Shown here: positions 6,147 through 7,577 of the stretch, piece after piece
Layout of the letters: each line of letters begins with the position of its first letter
Position numbering within the stretch: the stretch's first letter is position 1
NCBI GenBank assembly: GCA_050485365.1
Contig: JBJHBH010000118.1
Location: forward strand, 1-7,577
Direction of reading: 5' to 3'
Origin: JARFUG01 sp050485365
GTDB lineage: Bacteria; Desulfobacterota; Desulfuromonadia; Desulfuromonadales; JACZKF01
DNA: 7,577 nucleotides
The notes under the pieces: generated by a model
The model's input: only the letters and a program-made list of their open reading frames with translations
Database searches by the model: none
What the model was told of the DNA's origin: nothing
Made by a program: the position numbers and the translations under genes

Positions 6147-7577
6147 TTACAGTTCGAGCTCGGCGCGGATGTTGCCGGTCGCCGTCACCGACTGCTCCTT
6201 CGTCGCGCCCCCGGCGCTGACGCTCACGCGGTAGGGGTTCTTGTCGATGCGGTTGCCGTAGGTGCCGAAGGCGTCTTGGGTGAGGGCCTCGGGGGCGCCG
6301 GGGTTGTCGCCGCTGTTGGTCGCCCAGTACTCGATGAGGACGGCCGAGACGCGCCCCTCGGCGTCGGTGGAGCCGCTGAAGATCTGGGCGCCGGTGTTGT
6401 CGAAGATGCGCACCGAAGCGCCCTCCATGGCCCGCCCCCCGGAAGAAACGCGCAGGTCGTATTCCCAGCCGAAGGCCATCTCCTTGAGTTCGCGCGACTC
6501 GAACTCCCCTTCGATCGACTCGCGCGAAGCTCCCCCCTCATACCGGTTGTTGACGAAGACGCCGGTGGCGACGTATCCCCTGTAATCGCTCTTGACGGTA
6601 CGGTAGTTCTCGTGCTGATCCTCCTTGCGGAAGATGTTGCCGAAGAACTGGGGATAGCCGTCCCCCTTGCCGTAGTCGTCGGCGAGCACGACGTTCCCCC
6701 AGTTGCTCACCACCAGGTTGTCGCGAAAGACGAGGCCGGGCGACTCGTTGCCGCACACCACGGCGATCCCCGCCGCCTTGGCGCGTCCGTCGTTGTTGCG
6801 GGCGATGATGGTGTTGTTGCGGAAAAGGACTTTCGCCTCGGGGTCGGGGAGCCCGACCCAAAGCCCCCGCCCCCAGCTGTCGAGGCCGGGTCCGACCAGA
6901 TTCGCCTGCGCCTTGACGGTGACGTGGTTGTTCCACAGCTCGACCTCGTCGGTCCCCCACGTCATGCGCAGCCCCGCCGAACCGGTGGCGCCGTACTCGG
7001 CGCTCCCCTCGGTGTTCTGCACCTCGATGCGGTTGTGGTGAACCTTGCCGCCGCGCGATTTGGACACCATCCCGATGCCGATAGGGTGCTCGCCCGTCCC
7101 CCGCACGACGTTGTTGTGGATGACGAAGCCGTCGATGCCGTAGGCCGAGACGCCGTAGGAGTTGGTGCTCTGGCTGTGGACGACGATGTCGTTGTGGCTC
7201 GTCACCGAGTCGTTGCCGATGTCGATCCCCCCCTGGCGCGCCCGCACGATGCGGTTGTGGTGAATGTGCACCCCCGAGCCGCGGTTGTTCTTGATGACGG
7301 AAATCAACTGATGGCGGTTGAGGATGTGGGAGCCGGTATCGTTGAGGTCGTTGTGATGGATCTCACCCTCTTTGCCCCACTGCGCGTGGATCGCCGACGT
7401 CTCCGGGGTGCGGTATTCGATCTTGACCCCCGCCACTTTGAACCCCGGCACGTCGGAAGGGAAAAAAGATCCCGTGCCACCCCCGGTGATCGGGATTCGT
7501 CTCCTGCGCGCCGCTCCCCTGGCGGATGCTGCCGCCCACGATCGCCACATCGCGCAGGCCGCGATCGACGCTCACCC
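6147..7577 (-). CDS. Right-handed parallel beta-helix protein with C-terminal beta-sandwich domain (partial, frame broken)
   Basis: The gene enters from beyond the right edge, so the N-terminus and any signal peptide are not visible. About 475 residues can be read. Most form repeated coils of a parallel beta-helix, seen as recurring HHN/NN turns (IHHNDLND, IHHNRIVRA, IHNNVVRG, VHHNRIEVQ, LWNNHVTV, FRNNTIIARNN, FRDNLVVSN, FFGNIFR). This fold is typical of secreted polysaccharide lyases, epimerases and binding proteins, but I see no catalytic signature that fixes the activity. The last 110 or so residues (about 6480-6147, from FGWEYDLRVSSGG) are a separate beta-sandwich-like domain with AMEGASVRIFDNTG and STDAEGRV, resembling carboxypeptidase-regulatory-like domains. 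There is no PEP-CTERM tail; it ends ELEL. The frame changes by one base at a homopolymer (7462-7467). Upstream, frame-A residues read VAIVGGSIRQGSG; downstream, the other frame reads PSDVPGFKVAGVKI. This may be a real mutation, programmed slippage or a sequence error. Confidence 0.85.
7462..7467 (-). other. Homopolymer frame break in the beta-helix gene
   Basis: Six T on the minus strand (six A on the plus). The protein reads well in one frame up to GWHGIFF and in the next frame from PSDVPGF onward. Removing one T joins them as GWHGIFFPSDVPGFKVAG, a smooth beta-helix sequence. The upstream frame otherwise stops at 7363. Confidence 0.75.

Noticed and set aside
5851..6234. 127-codon plus-strand frame across the sigma-54 promoter and terminator
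   Set aside because: It crosses a bidirectional terminator and the 5' and 3' ends of two real genes, and has no recognisable domain.

Overview
The window is a high-GC stretch from a Gram-negative bacterium with an exosortase/PEP-CTERM system. The PEP-CTERM protein, the PrsT-type TPR lipoprotein and the FemAB-like protein together point to an XrtA-type exosortase locus. Codon use and gene content fit a deltaproteobacterium of the Desulfuromonadales/Geobacterales kind, but that placement is an inference and no marker gene here settles it. No exosortase gene lies inside the window.

Every gene I can support is on the minus strand, so transcription runs from the right edge to the left. In that order: (1) a right-handed parallel beta-helix protein (about 7577 to 6147) that enters from beyond the right edge and has a one-base frame break at a homopolymer near 7465. 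(2) A strong hairpin terminator at 6087-6124. (3) A 208-residue PEP-CTERM protein (5921-5295) behind a well-formed sigma-54 (-24/-12) promoter, with a dyad at about -84 that could be an activator site. (4) A perfect 11-bp hairpin at 5255-5283. (5) An AT-rich intergenic region with a sigma-70-type promoter (5107-5134). (6) A TPR lipoprotein of the PrsT family (5004-2350). (7) A FemAB/GNAT-fold protein (2350-1316) whose start codon overlaps the prsT stop codon by one base. (8) After a 171-base gap, a DegT/DnrJ/EryC1/StrS aminotransferase (1144 to beyond the left edge).

The picture is a cell-envelope/extracellular-polysaccharide locus. PrsT, the FemAB-like protein and the aminotransferase look like an operon read from a housekeeping-type promoter. 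The PEP-CTERM protein, a probable substrate of the sorting system, has its own sigma-54 promoter. This split matches the known association of PEP-CTERM systems with the PrsK/PrsR two-component pair, where PrsR is a sigma-54-interacting regulator. The beta-helix protein is a separate, terminated unit and may be a secreted or surface polysaccharide-binding or -cleaving protein.

I found no tRNA, rRNA, CRISPR array, insertion sequence or plus-strand gene. Long open frames on the plus strand opposite prsT and the FemAB gene are antisense shadows of high-GC coding sequence. The most informative non-coding signals are the two different promoter types and the homopolymer frame break.
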